The notes under the pieces: model-generated
Told to the model about the DNA's origin: nothing
The model's input: the letters and a program-made list of their open reading frames with translations, nothing else
Database searches by the model: none
Assembly: GCF_015832195.1 (NCBI RefSeq)
Contig: NC_052046.1
Coordinates: forward strand, 34,004,911-34,068,910
Source of the DNA: Motacilla alba alba
Taxonomy: Eukaryota; Chordata; Aves; Passeriformes; Motacillidae
Direction: 5' to 3'
Length of the DNA: 64,000 nucleotides
Made by a program: the position numbers and the translations under genes
Part shown: positions 1 to 14,467 of the stretch, in pieces
Layout of the letters: each line of letters starts with the position of its first letter
Position numbering within the stretch: the first letter of the stretch is position 1

Positions 1-1589
1 AACTCACCTTCTTGATTTAATGAAGGTGTGTCTTTAAAGATATATCTCAACGACAACAGAGTCTATCTATCTAAGACCAAAGTAGGTTATCCACCAGGCG
101 ATTTTGAAATGTACTTGCCAAAAAAGCCATTTAATCCATCCACCAACACAGCCAGGAGAAAGGCAGAGGAGCAGGTTTCACGCTAAGTACAAGCTCTTCC
201 CAGAAAGTACTGCTTCTTAAATGGTGAAAAAAAAGAAAAATCTACTGTAAGCATTCCCAGTGGGAATGTCTGCCCTAATAGAAAACATATGAAAGGAAGA
301 TCTGAATCCTATTATAGGATCTAACTAAAAAACCAAGCCTGACCCTTTGCAAACCTAAATCCTCCCTCTAGAAGACAGCAACATAAAGGCAGAAAGGACT
401 AAGAAACTTCCAGCCTTGAAAATTACATTGACAAGTTGTTTAGAGTTATGAATTAATACATCACAGAATCACCATGTCTGGAAAGGAAAACAGGAAATAA
501 AGGAATTCAGCCTTATCTGGAAGTTTTGAATCCTACAAATTGCTTTCTTTAGATTTTAAGGTGAAAAGGAGACAAACTTGTTTATACATAAAGTCTACTT
601 GCCTCTATCTTAATTTTCTAAAGCAACAGTGACTCCAGAATACCTCACTGTAATTGCATGCACAGCATCACAAATCAGAAACAAATTTAATGAAATTAAC
701 CTAACTGCTTTGGAAGAGAACAAATACTGGAGAATGTGACATGAGAAAAATGTCTGTGTGATCAGAAGCATGTCTGCACCTCCAGGTAAGTCTCCTCATA
801 CTATGGACCTTGACCCAGAGAATTTACATATTCAAAACTGAAAGCTATTCCTTCATATTCTACCATGTAACAGGAATTACCACTGTGAAGAATCTTCATT
901 TTTTCTGAAAGATCTAATTTTCATCTCAGTTCAGTATTTCTTGCCTGTAAATCATATCAGAGGCCAACTCAGAAGCATTGTGACATCATGCTTAGCAGAA
1001 CTGATACTTTGCTTTCTTCAAATATTTTGCATCAAATTGTTGGAGGGGAAAAGGTCTGTGCCATAAAGGACAACACAGAAAAAAAAATAAATACTGTAAG
1101 ACATGGATGTGAAAATGAATTTCTGCCATAGGACAGACATATCTATTACATACTTTACATTCAAAGCTCAGGAAGGTCAGAGGTACTAAGAAAATTACTT
1201 ATTTTGTTGAACTCAATTGAGAATCATAAGTGCTTAAATATAAAAAAATGACAAAGCTGATTCAAACTGCCTAAATTTAACCCAAATATCACACTTTGAA
1301 ACCTTTGTTTGAGAATAATATTTTTCTTAAAAAATATTTGTGCTTTACAAATATTGTACCGCGAGCAAGAAATCTGATGCGTAATTGTGATGAACTGAGT
1401 AACACAAGTGGCATCTACTTGCAGTTTCCAAGTATTTCCCACTCTTAAAATTAACTTCTCCACTTCAATCAGCTTGGTAGTTGGAGAGTGCAAAAAGACA
1501 TTAGTAGAACTGTCACTTTTTTTCCTAGCAAAGCAGCAAATCAGTCACATCTGGAATGATTTCAATATTCTGAACAGCTGCTATTTAGC

Positions 1590-1680
1590 AAAAAAAAAAA
1601 AAAAAAAAAAAAAACCAAAACCAAACCAAACCAACCAACCAACCAAACAAAAAAACAACCAAAAAAACAAAACAAAACAA
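1590..1680 (+). repeat. A25 tract followed by CCAAA/CAAA low-complexity DNA
   Basis: Twenty-five A residues run directly into degenerate (CCAAA)n, (CCAA)n and (CAAA)n units. The same composite recurs elsewhere in the window. Confidence 0.85.
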
Positions 1681-4600
1681 GCTACTTAAAACTTACTCTG
1701 CTACTAAGCTTTCAATGCAGGGAACAAGGAAGAAAAGTCCCCTTTGTACCAAAGACATTCTCTGTCACTCGCATCAGCCACATTAACCAGCACAAACTCT
1801 GCAAACTCATCTTTTGACAGTTGCATGCTTGCATGTTCTTTTTATACGGTGACCTCCAGACCTCCTCAGACTTTATGTGACTACATGACATTATGGATTT
1901 GCAGCACCTCCACAGACATGATAACGCTAATATTTTGGTTTTAGAACAGTATTAAAGAAGACTATGATGAAAAGCCAAAGTTCTGAGTAGGGTCTGGTCT
2001 AATGCAGCACAATACTGCCGAACAACAGGCAAAGAAACTTCCTTGTCCTCTCTTGGATCCCCTATTCTAGCTCAGATGAGTGGGATTTCCCAAGCCATTC
2101 ACCCATTTTACTGTAGAGAGAGATCAGCATTTGACAGCTGCCAGTGACAGACTTTTGCCAAGGCTCAGCCTGTGAAAAATTGTGTGTGAACTCTAATGCT
2201 TGGCAGAGCTCTGGGAGGATGCCCAGATCAGCACCTGCAAATTCCTTGTAGAGACATTTCTCCTCATTCAGCCTATCTAAATCACATTCATTGGGATAAT
2301 TGTCTCTAGAACACCTTACTGCATTGAATCTTGATTTCTCCTGGTCGGTCTGCACTTCCAAACTTTTCTTCAGTCAGCCACTAAACTTTGCATTGCTAAG
2401 ATTTAATACAAAAAGAACAAGTACTAAAATTCACTCAAGATATCCATCCTGTGTAGAGAGGTACAGTATTCCACAATCAAGAAAGGAATTTATTCTGAAT
2501 AGTAAAGGAAGAAATTTCTCTGTATTGTCTGAGGCTAGATAGAAACTGTGTAATGATATCCAGTATCTATCAGTGTCCTGCAACTGAATATGGTAAAAAA
2601 CAAGGCACATCCACTTGATGGTGAAGGTTTGATACTGCTTTATGAAGTTATATGAGCTTTTAAAAGCTTTTCATTTTAACAATGAAATCACTTCTTTTTA
2701 CTCCAAAGTTTCTGCTACACTCAACCTTTCAGGGTTCTGAGCCTGAAAACACAAATGATATTTGCTTACATAGGTCTCATAGTATTATAATCAAATACTA
2801 TCCTCAGTTTTCCTATGTTTATTTCTAATACGTGAGAGACTTCAACCTGAGAAAGGAAGTATGGTTGCTCTATGACAAATCAAGACTACAAGAGACCAAG
2901 GAAAATTTTCTCATTCTCAATTGTATACAGAAAGATAATGTTTAACTTTATAGCATCATCATTTAACTGCTCCACTGCAAATTTTCATTCTTAATGTCCA
3001 AACAAATAATGACCTATGACTCCAAAGCAGAAGTTCTCCACTGATGCTTTCAGTTACTTGATGATGCGACCACAGTCTGGTGGAAGAGCTGCCATTTCAG
3101 TCATTCAGGAATACAGAAGACATGTAATAAAACAATGTGAGTTTTTCCAGGTCTGCAGTACAATCTATAATAAAGCGGCAACAAAACTCTTTGTTGAGAA
3201 GAGAAATGGCTTCTACTCTTTTGACTTTCTGCATGTCAATAGACCACTGTTGCCTTTTAGCCATTTGCTGACCACTCACTTTGCGAATGCAAAGTTGCAC
3301 ACGTTAAGGCTGAGGCTGTTCCTTCCTGAATTCAATAGTTTTTTGTTAAGAAAAATTGTCTAAATTAATAATTTCTCTTCCAAAAGGTTGTGAAGGACTT
3401 TCTGTAATCCTCCACAACAGAACTGAAGTTCCTTGATGACCTATGTATACCAAAAGCTTTAACAGGCCTGCCTACAGTCTTACGGATGGCATTTTTAGCA
3501 TGTTCTGAAAATTGACCATTTGACTTAATGGCCCCATATTTATTGGTGTCTAGAGACCCTAAAATTTTTAATTTAAAAAGCCCTTAGGCTTTTTAGGCAA
3601 GACATGTGGATCTTTTACAAATATATTCCTGTACTATTGCCTCAGAGGTCTCCTTCTTGAGCTTTTTGATACGGTGTAGGAGCCATATCAGTTAGGTTTT
3701 TTCTGTATTCCTTAAATATTCATGGTATGAGCTACAAACACTACTAAGTGTAAGATATTGTGTCCTAATTTTATTTAAAGAAGAAGACAGTATTATTACT
3801 TTCAAAATTTGCTTACCTACTTGCCTCAACCCTGAGGCCATTCAGTTTGGGCAGAGAAGAGAAACCCAAATTTAGTGTTCCCCTAGTTCTTTTTCATGAG
3901 AGCATCTACACTATCAGCACCCAAGTTATCTAATTAGAGGTTACCTAAAAGCAAAAATTGTGCTTTCAGTGGCTCAGAATGCAGGTCACCTTGAGATCTC
4001 TGTTTGCATTTCCCTATCTCAACATTTTTACCTGTTGATTTTGCCTTAGTACCTCAAGAGCCTCATTAGCTTGCTTTCTATGAGGGCAAACACAGACAGA
4101 AGTTTGTATTTTAAGACTTTTAGTAAGGATTTTTCATTCTTGCCCTGTTGAAAAAAGGAGGGAGGCATGCAAAGGACCTGATTTCATCCCGAAAATCCCA
4201 GACGCCATTGCTGAAATGCTGTGTGTTTGCCTGTGTCTTTTCTTATATTCTCATAGACTATTTTTATAGTGTACCAGCATGATCAACACATGCTACAAAC
4301 AAAGCTCCCTTTCTGTTCAAATAAAGCAAAAGAAATTGACAGTATGAGTATTCTGCTTTTCATGTGTTATTTCTCCAGTTATTTGCACCTTCTAGGATGA
4401 TCTGCCCTAACTGTGCATATCCTTTCTATTCTACCCACTGCATAATAAGCTTAAAACAAAGACAAACAGAAAGAAAGATTTTTGAATGCTTGGTAGAAAT
4501 TCAAATATCTTGCTCATAAAAATAAACCTAATCTAAGCTGTCAAGAAATCATGAAATGGCTCTGACAGTTGTATCAAACTATACAGACACGTACAGACCC

Positions 4601-6436
4601 TTTGAAGAAATGAAACTGCACTTTATCAAGTGTGATTTATAAGCAACACTGATTTAGCTGGGAGATAACACTGCTGTCTAATCATTAGTAGTCAGACAAC
4701 AGCCATGTGAACACATCAATTATGGGCCACTGCCAAAAGCCCTTGAGATCCCAGAGATTAACAGCCAATCCTCTGTTTTACAAGCTCACATCAAAAAGAA
4801 TATTAATAAGAGGAGGGGCGATGTGAAAGCTTGTCAGAGTAATTCACGCACTAAAACAAGGCATTTTTCCCCTTCCTCTGCCTTGAGCTGGTCCATGAAA
4901 AAAGCTGGCATTAGGTACAAAGAATGAAGCTGCCAATTTCTCAGAAAATGTTTTTCATTAACATATGTGAAGTTGTGAAAGGCTGGAAAAGATGTATTTG
5001 GTGGACAAAGGTGACAAGTTCTGTGTGTTGCTTTCCTGAAACTATTATTCAGATATTCGGAAATGAACATCCGTACACAGAAGTGTTTGATGACTTTCCT
5101 CATCCTCAAAACCAGATCTTTTTACCATTATATACGTATTAGCCAGACTTCAAGACATGCATTACTCTGTATTACTAATGATTTTGAAAAACTGAAGTAG
5201 GGGGGGGAAAAATCCACAATTGTGCCTTTCTTATTGACTTCTATGGAGTGTGGTTGACAAGAGGTTTACTCTTCTTGCATATAAATGAATGGAAACAAGC
5301 CAAGAATGCAACTCCAAAGGGAACAGTTATTCCTCTGTACAAAAGTAAATATGCCTATTAAGATGAACCTCAAACAACTTGCTGCTGAAGTTTTAAATAT
5401 AGCACTTTTAGCTGGATGGTTTAGTCCCTTCACTGTCCTCCCTCTCTGGACTCTACTCAAGGGTCTAAATATGGAGAGGTTTCACAGCATGGCTGCAAAC
5501 AACCTGAATCTGATCCTGCCAATACTGAATATTTAAGGGAAGAGAGAACTTATTTGTGGGGATTTTCCAGAGCTACCTTTATAAAAGATATCTCAGTTAC
5601 TGCCAGTAATTAACCTCTAAGCAAAGAGGGAGCAAAAAGCAGGAACCTTTTAGACTCTTCACTGTCCCAGAGCCAGTAGCTTTAGGCATAGCTCCAAAAT
5701 ATTCTGTTCTGACATTAATCAGTTTTAAAAGTTCACACTTTGCTGTGGTCTTCCACACAATCATTCTCTTCATGTTTCTTACATGCAGTACCACACATCT
5801 CATATCCTACTTCAGGATGGCATACTCTTAGTCAAATTGACAGCTATGAGGGTCTTAACTACTCGAAGAAGCACGTAAAGGCACCAAGTATGTCAAGCAA
5901 CAGATTGATATTGTGGAACTTGTCCTTTGGTAAACAGCTGGACTAAGGAGGTATCAGTCCCTCAAGACTGTTTGTTCAGGCAGCCATGGCAATACTGGCT
6001 TCCACAGTTTTACTGCTCCAGGGACACCTGTAATGATAATTTTAACTAAGGGTACAGTCTTGCATCTTGTAGGATCTGACCTAAATCCCACAACTCATTG
6101 CATACTTTTGGTGGTATTCATCTTGATGTGTCAATTCATTGGACAAGGTCCATGAGAAAGCATGGCAGTGACAGCTCAGTCTGAAATCAGCTTCTGCAGA
6201 GGTGGAAACACAGCCTCTGTGAGAGCCTTACACCAAGGGGCACAGAACTCTCTCCCACAATCATTCTGTCAGCACATGCAGATGGCAACTGCTGCTAGAG
6301 AAATAAAACATTCTAAACTCACTTGATTAAGCATCAGTGAGCTTAACTACATAGCTTAATACATTGTGAGAGAGTCCCCTTGTTCACACAGGTTTATACT
6401 TCTTTTCCCATAGCAAAAGCAATGTCTTTTCTGCAC

Positions 6437-6455
6437 CAGGCCCTTTAAGGGCCTG
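6437..6455. repeat. 19-nt palindrome with single central base
   Basis: CAGGCCCTT and AAGGGCCTG flank one T. It is a short GC-containing palindrome in AT-rich intronic DNA, and nothing else marks it. Confidence 0.6.
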
Positions 6456-9400
6456 ATGGATCACCTGTAGCTTAATGGCTGACAAAATTTTAGAAATATA
6501 TTTTATCTTGTCCTAGATGTGTTTTTGGAATAGATTGGTTTAAAAAATTATCTCTGAAATATACCAAAAAAAAGAACACCATGCTATGAGCTTCACCCTA
6601 AACCATCTCAAGATTTTTAATTTCAGTGCATTCCCTCTTTCTGTCATCCTATGATATGATCTTGCAATTCAATTGCTTAAAATCTAACCTGAGGAAACAC
6701 TCACCAGGCAGACCTCTTCCAAAGCAGTAACTTTATAACTACAGCATTAAAACAAGAAAGTGATTCGACCATTGTATAACTGCTAATGACCAAAAAAAAA
6801 AAAAATCCAATTCAAAGAAGTTAAATTTATTAAGAGGTCATGTTTTTGTTAAGCTGGCTGAGACAGTAAATTTGTTTTCCAGGTGTTCTCTAACATCGTC
6901 TTCAAATTTGAATGATGAACTAATACAAATTAATACCAAATGCTGAAGTTAATGCACCAAATGACAGGAGTTTAGTTTCACAGGAGTGGCCTGCCCATAT
7001 CCAGCAAATTAGAAAGACAATGTTTATTTATTTCTAGACTCTTACAAAAGGGTCCAAGACTTTCTAAATTTTCAGCCAAATTTCCAGCTAAGAATTTTCA
7101 GTTCTTTCATTTTCAGAAAGAACTTCATGAGCAGTCTGTAAAAAAATATGGGAATTTTCAGATTAGATCTCTTAAATTATCACTGAAAATGTTAAGGACA
7201 TAAACAACTAACACAGCATCTGGATCAACAGGATTCTATCAGAAAAGCAGACTTTAGGTGACTACAATGACTCTTATATTGGCTCAAACTGTGCCGCCTA
7301 AGTCACTACTAACAAAAGCAGGACAAAAGAGTAAGCGAAAAGAAACCCTTTTAAAAAGTGGAGGGCAGTACTTAAATCAATTAAGTTATTTTTGCGGCAG
7401 TCCTATACAAAGTGCTCTGCAGGTTCTGCACGGCACACTCTCAAGGAAGCGTCAAAACAGTATAGACAGATGTACTGTAAAACAGGGAATGCATTAGAAT
7501 GGAATAATTGGATGACAGCCCTTATACAGAGCTCCTGATGATGCACAGCAGCACAGTCTTTATTCCAAGCAACACTAGTTACTTTTCAAATTTACTATTA
7601 GAAAGGTTTTCAGCACTAACTGTGTCAAGCTCTAAATGCTTATTTGCTTTAAGATAGTGTTAATGAGTTGGCTAATCACACAATTTTATAGTTCTATAAT
7701 GTACTGTGCTGTAAAAATTAAATCAGTGTTTATTACACCTCTGCTGACTTTCCTTCTCATTGGACTGACTCTTGGATGGATTAAATGGATTAAAGCAGGA
7801 ATATAAAAAGTGCGGCAGTTGACAGCATTTCTCAGTATGGATGTAAACAGTATTTTAGTTCAAAGCCTACCTGCAAACAAAGTAATTCAAATACTATTTT
7901 CAGATACTGAAATTGAGGACATGTTTATTTTTCAATTTTGAGAGAGCCGCTTCATTTTTTATTTGTTTCTGAATTTTCCTCATCTTGGACGTTAAAATCA
8001 ACCTCAGTTTTCCTTTCCCCATCTCAAATACAAAAGGCAACTTATGACTGAGTTTGCATTTTTGCAAAATTACTAGTTTTTTTGTGAATTCTTTGATGTC
8101 AACAGTGTTTCTGTGACAGACCTTGATGCTGAACTGTTAAAATCGCATTGAGAACAAAGCTTCCTTTATCACTGGAGAATCAATATGACTAATGGCCAGC
8201 CAGAAAAGACTGGATCAAAGATACCTGAAGATGCATTGCTTGTTTGATGATAGAGAAAGAAGGCACACATGTACAGACATTGGAAAAATTATACACCCAA
8301 GATACAGAGGTAGAATTAGTATTACAAACAAAGAACTTCATACACATTCTTATATTTCAACCTAACTTTTCTATAAAGGAAAAAATAGCAAAAAGAATTG
8401 GGTAAACATAACCTTCTCTGATTTCAATAGGCATGATATAGAAAGTTCTCCTCTCTTATATAGCAAAGAAATATATATTTAAGCTACCCTAGACTGGATT
8501 AATTTGAGCATTTCCTGAAGACTGACCACTTGCTTTTGGTATTGTTTATAACTAGAAGAGAATGATCATGTGTTTTATTAAAATTAGTATCACAGCACTT
8601 GAATTCTGATGAGTATTTGTTTATTGCTCCATAGAACAAAGTATCTGTTATTCTGCCCCCAAACAACTGAAAATTATTTTGTATTCCTAAATCATGGTAA
8701 AGAGTCTGATGATCATACAGGAATGGATACAATCATGTATTGCACTATGGCACGGCATGGCTAATTTTCATGCCATAATGTCAGAACTTGCTTTGTGGTC
8801 TTAAAACCTAGGAATTCTGAGATCACAGACACATTTGGTCCGTCTGTATGTAGGCACTAAAAGCCACTTTTGAAGAAAATATTCAGTATCAAAATATATT
8901 GACCATTTTCAATAACTCTGTGCTCTCACCATCTCGATTCTACTGACTATAAAATGAAGATAACTTTTTTCCCCCCCTTCTTCCTTTCCTCAGTGTATTG
9001 CAAAGCTTATGGCCAGACGGTGTACTCTATTTAATTAGAACTTAAACCCCAGAACTGATGCCAGATTTTCAAGATAGCTCACAAATCAAAACAAGGCGCC
9101 AGATGTTCAAAAGGACAAAGTACATTGGGTACATGAGCTTTCCCTCAGATCCTCATAATGACAAAAGGAGGGGCTAGCCTGTTCAAAAAAATCTTGCCAA
9201 AGTTGTAGGTGTTAACCACATTAAAAACCTGCACTTCATAAATAAAGTCATAATGCTTCCAAATGCAATTTGCTCCTTGGAAGATAAGTGAAATCACCAT
9301 GTATCAAAATACATAGACCAAATTCCACTTTTCACTCAAAAAAAAAAAAAAATTGTGCTTAATTTTCCCTCTGTTTGAGGGCAATTTTAGGGGCAAGGAA

Positions 9401-10060
9401 GAGACTGTTTCTTGACTTGTTTTTTACCTTAGTATCACACAGAAAATTTTTGGGTGTTTATTGTTTGGCTTGGTTTTTTGCACGTGTTTTTTCTAAACAA
9501 TCTAAAGACAACTAAAACTGGAATAAGATAGGATGCCAGTGGATAACTGATAAATTATGCTGTGTTTCCTTTTGCCTCATACAAGCCTTCAGCTTAGTCC
9601 AATACATCACACAAGCACAAGAGAGAAGGATGTATTGGATTTTTCTGCTACACTCACATTTGCATGAAAAGGAGCAGCCAAACGAAAATTAAGCACTTAA
9701 ACAGCTTAAAAAAAGCACTGGTTCAGAATACTGTACTTCAATAAAACATTCATTGTTATTCAATGCTTGGCAAATGACATTGCCATCACATAGTAGTAGA
9801 AGAACCGTGAAGAATAAATGCTGTCTGAAAAAGAGGCTTGTACTTATGCAGCGCTAATGACCATCTAAAAGAGCGATTCTGCATGGTTACATCCTCTTTG
9901 AGATTCACAGCTGCAGCTTCACAAGAGCAGTCATACATCACAATCTGCAGCCATTTTAGGCTACCCCTGTGCTTCGGAGAGCAATATGGGAACTAAGGAA
10001 CTGCTAATCTGTAAAGTTACAATCAAAAACAACTTTATTCAGTGGTGATGAGTGAATGTT

Positions 10061-10091
10061 ATGACCCACCTTCCCCTTAAGGGTGGGTCAT
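10061..10091. repeat. 10-bp perfect hairpin, 11-nt loop
   Basis: ATGACCCACC (10,061-10,070) and GGTGGGTCAT (10,082-10,091) flank a loop containing CTTAAG. The stem is relatively GC-rich for this intron. Confidence 0.7.
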
Positions 10092-13000
10092 CACACTGAG
10101 GAGGAGGTGGTATTTAAATTTTAATACTGACAACACCCTTGACTGTAACAGCAGTGACACACAAGGAAAAGAGCTCCACATTTAGTTTCACTAGAGAAAA
10201 AACATACTCATTATTAGATTTTGATTTCTAATTCAATATAACAGTGGCACAGAGTAGCACACAAACCGTTCTTTCAAAAGGTCAGATAACTGCATTTTAA
10301 AATTATAACACTCACATTTTAATTAATGTGAAGGATTTGCTTATTGAACAACATGCTGATCCTATAAACATCATTAATTAACTGAGATGCAGTGACTTTT
10401 CAGAAAGTTAACAGCTTGGGAACAAACAGTATGTCACCGTACTTTGAAATTGATAATCAAAGGCTACATTACTATCCCCTAGATTAACCACAGATTTCGC
10501 AGGCAAACCAGAGACAGCCTCCCTTTCTCTATGCTCAAGATTCGCAGCCACACCCATCCCAGGAAAATCTTTCCTGCAATTATGCACACTTCTTTAAGCT
10601 TAGTTTTAAAGTAACTGTGGCTCTCAGCACAATACATGGCATATAAAACAACTCTCTGGATCTTTAACTAGGCTAGACAAAGGAGAACCGTCTGGCAGCT
10701 ACTGTCATTACTAGGCTTCTTTGCCTCACGAATTAAATACCTTTGTCTCTACAACTACTTAAAGGGCATTTCTCAGATCAGGTCCCTCCACTGCTCTGTA
10801 AATGACATCTGTCATCATCCTAGTAATTCCCTAGTGATACCCGTATGTACAAATTTGGATGAGGAAGCTCTGGAAGAAATGGGGCTGGTGCCAGTTGAGA
10901 AGTTAAGAGTTCAACCAGAGGTTAACTATAACCAGGAAAGATAATGTTTCGATTTCAGCCCTCAGTACTTACACAGTCAATATACATCTATTGTGTTTCT
11001 TAGGCCTCTCTTGATGGAAGTAGCTTGAAATCCAAGTAACTACACACATAAGCATCTATATGGAAACGCTGGCATACTGAAGAAAAAACTAACTCTTCAG
11101 CAATTAGTGCCATAGCCTTTTCTGCACTGTAAAAACACATCTAACAGGAAGGAACTTACAAATGTTTGTTGATTTATAATTGTTACTGAGAAGCTACATT
11201 TCAGCATTAAACACAGCACCATCAACAGCATCTGGCCTAGGCCACAGAGAGATATAGGGCAGGAGTCACTTTTGTGCTACAAGATGGGCAACACAGTTGG
11301 TGGAGAGACTGTCTTTCCCTTGCTAAAGGCTTACACTCACTTGCTTCCTTTTCCTTGACAAAGAGGTGATTTTTTAATTTCCTCATCACTGAATACCTTA
11401 TGGAAAGCTGCCCAACATGTATTAAATGCAGAGGAAAAGAACGTCACACCTGGAGCCTGCAGCTCCTTGTGCTAGTAACTGTATGCTTACCTATTTCCAT
11501 AGCTTATCATAAATTAATTCATTGGGTACATAAGACAATCGACAGACCAATGAAGGAGAAACAGACTGCTAAACATAAAGATGAGGCTGTTCCTATCTCG
11601 AGCCAGCTACAGCAAATGTTTTCCAGAGTCTGGTGGTATGAAAACAGTGGCCAGAAAACAAAAACCCAAACAAGAAAAACAAACGATAACAAAACAACAA
11701 CAAAAAACCTCCTCATGACCAGATGTTCAATCTCCGCCCCCCCCCCCCCGCCAAAAAAAAAATAAGCTCCCCCTGAAGAAGTGTGAATGTTCACCTAAGT
11801 AAGCTTCATTTATATCAAGTGACTCAAGCGACTCAGTTCCAGCTCCAACCATTATGCCCAAAAACTCTGTCCTTCTCGCCATCTGTGACATTCTTCCTAG
11901 TTATATCCAGAGCACCTAGCCATCAGACAGCCAGATAAGAATTTAAAATGTTGCTAAAAGAGACGATGCTAAAGAAACGGAGAGTTCCAAAGCAGGACAG
12001 CAAACAGAGACAGGGATTTCAGCAATTAGGTTTCTAAAAAATCTGTCCCCGCAGGTTAATGAAAGCTTTTAAAAAAGGAAAGCCCTGACAAAGTGTTCCA
12101 GATACACAGCTTACCCTCGAGACTTCTGTACATTTTTGCGGTTTCACAACACATTTTCCTATTAATCTGGAAATACTTTTCTCAGTACCAGCTGATAAGT
12201 TCACAGAAACAACAGGGGAGACAGAGTACAACATGGAACCAGAGACTTGACTTCATATATTGAACCTGTCAAACCTCATATTTGACCTCTCAAATGAACA
12301 GGGGAGTCTTGAGGAAACTTTTCTCCTTACATTCCACCCTTTCTACTAACACTGAACGTACAATACGATGGGGAAAATATTAAAAGGCACTACAACGTGC
12401 AAGGAACAAAATTATCTCACAAATTCAAGAAAAAGTCCATATAATCATTCATCTTGTGGGAAAGAGGAGAAAGAATTATACATAAAATAGTGATGCCTTT
12501 CATGAAGAAAGCATGCAATGTAACGCTTACTTTTTTTGTAAATTGCTCTGTTTATCCAGGAGATTTCAAACCTCAGTCTAAATGCCCAAATAAACTCAAT
12601 AGATTTAGGTTGCAGTCACATATCCTTTAACAGCTGAGGTAAATAGAAGTGAGGGTATCAAACGTAGATACTCATCACCAGCCCTACCACACCTATTCTG
12701 GAGATCACTGCCTTTCCCTTCACATGGTCTGTGTACTCTCCCCTTCCACCAGTCAACGTGGACACTAGGTTACAAAAAGCACACTCTTGCGGATCACCTA
12801 GACCTTTTCTTGAAGCAGGCTAGTGAATGTCCCACCTTGTAGAAATACTCCTCAGTGATATGTGAAATGTATTGGTAGTACTCTGGGAAGATGCTGTTAG
12901 GACCCCACATGGGTTTACAGCTCAAGCTTCATTTTCAGAAACCTAACAAAACTGTTCCATTGGTACCTGCAGGCTGAGGCACGCTCTGGTCATCAGCTTC

Positions 13001-14381
13001 CAGTTTTGTCCTGGCACTGCTCCATCCCTACCCACACCACAGATACAGCTTCACTGCCTAGCCAGATGCAAAGACTAAGGTACAGCCAAGACCAGTGCAG
13101 ACACTCTTGCATGAGCACTGAGCAAAACCTTTTGTGGGAGAACTGAGCAAAACCATGACATCACTAGAACTGAAGAAAACAAGATTTACCATAACCCACT
13201 TCCACAGAGGAAAAGCCAGACTGAAGAACTTCTGTAGTGCTGTAAGAGGAGTTAGTCTTGGATATACTGGTTCCTTTAAGTGCAGCCTGACTTAGACCAA
13301 ACCAAAAGAAATGTTTTCCTGCTCTAAAGACATGTAATGATGCTTTGCTGTCACCCCAAACCAACAAATGCAGTAATTCAACTCTAAAGCGGACTACAAG
13401 TTTGATTTTAAATAAAGCCACAATTTCAAAGGAGATTAATTTGACCTCCAAGTAATACTTCCTCTCTGCTCATAGCCTAGTCTGTTAGCAAAAGCTTTAC
13501 AAATTTAGTAATGACTAAAAGAAATTAGCCTAATTACTTGACAGACCTGGTATACTGACTCGAAGCTTCCACATCAACTGACTTTCTCTAAGTCAAAACA
13601 CTGAAAATAAAGAAAGTGCAGGAATGAACAACAAAAGTGTCACACTCCTCATCTGCAGAGCTGATCTTTATTCAAAAAAGCAAACACAGTGACTTTTTGT
13701 GCAACAATGGGAAGCCAAACAGGACAGAGAAAACTCTGCTTTGACCTCTATACTTGAAACTTAGCAAAGGCTTGTTCCCTACAAAATAGTGAAACCTGAT
13801 AGTGCAATTACACCACTCACTGCCTATTCAATTTTGAAAGTAATAGTTTATTAGCATGGCTCTTCCAGAAAGAATAAAAATTTGATAAACATATTTATAG
13901 GAAAGATGAGCTCTTACGACACCATAAATATTATCCAGAGCTATTGTTATCCTAAAGAACTAAAGGGTCAGCAACTTCTTTTTACCAACCCCTTGGCTTC
14001 CAGTACAAGAACAACAATAACAGAAAAATTAAAACAAATTTCTATCAAATCTCTCCAAATTCTAAGATTAAATTATTTCTTTGTCTAATTGTTGATTTAG
14101 AGTGCAAATTTCCTTTTGAATTTACTGAGACGCACATTCAGGGCAACATTGCTTAAGCACTGGTTTTTACCCTGCCAAGGATACAAACAAGTTTATTAAG
14201 TCTATCAAGCACTTGGTAAGGTACTACTGATAAAGAAAAATATGGTCCTACTTCACTACATTGATCAAAAATTAAAGATTTACCCTGGAGTGAATTTGTC
14301 TACTGGTAGTTAAGCTTTGCATACATTTATGAAAACTTACTTGTTATGTTTATGAAACTTTACTTGTTAATGTTATTATTT

Positions 14382-14467
14382 TTATAAACAAAATGTTTAT
14401 AACAAACATGTTATAACATTTACAACATGAAGTTATAATGCTATAACTTCACTTCTCAATGTTATAA
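14382..14467. repeat. Cluster of AT-rich perfect inverted repeats, one nested
   Basis: The first hairpin has 9-bp arms (TTATAAACA 14,382-14,390; TGTTTATAA 14,394-14,402). The second is nested: outer arms TTATAACATT (14,411-14,420) and AATGTTATAA (14,458-14,467), inner arms TGAAGTTATA (14,428-14,437) and TATAACTTCA (14,442-14,451), with a 4-nt loop. A 12-bp palindrome ATGTTATAACAT (14,408-14,419) overlaps the outer arm. No transposon family was recognised. Confidence 0.75.

Noticed and set aside
1..50. Minus-strand donor-like AAG|GTGAGTT at the window edge with a short open frame before it
   Set aside because: The frame closes within about 17 codons at a TAG, the only possible acceptor has no pyrimidine tract, and the residues do not match any ZNF608 exon I know.
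460..500. TCACAGAATCACC...TCTGGAAAGG resembling the reverse 3' end of a CR1 element
   Set aside because: Similarity extends over only about 35 bases and the expected following sequence is absent, so a CR1 remnant cannot be supported.
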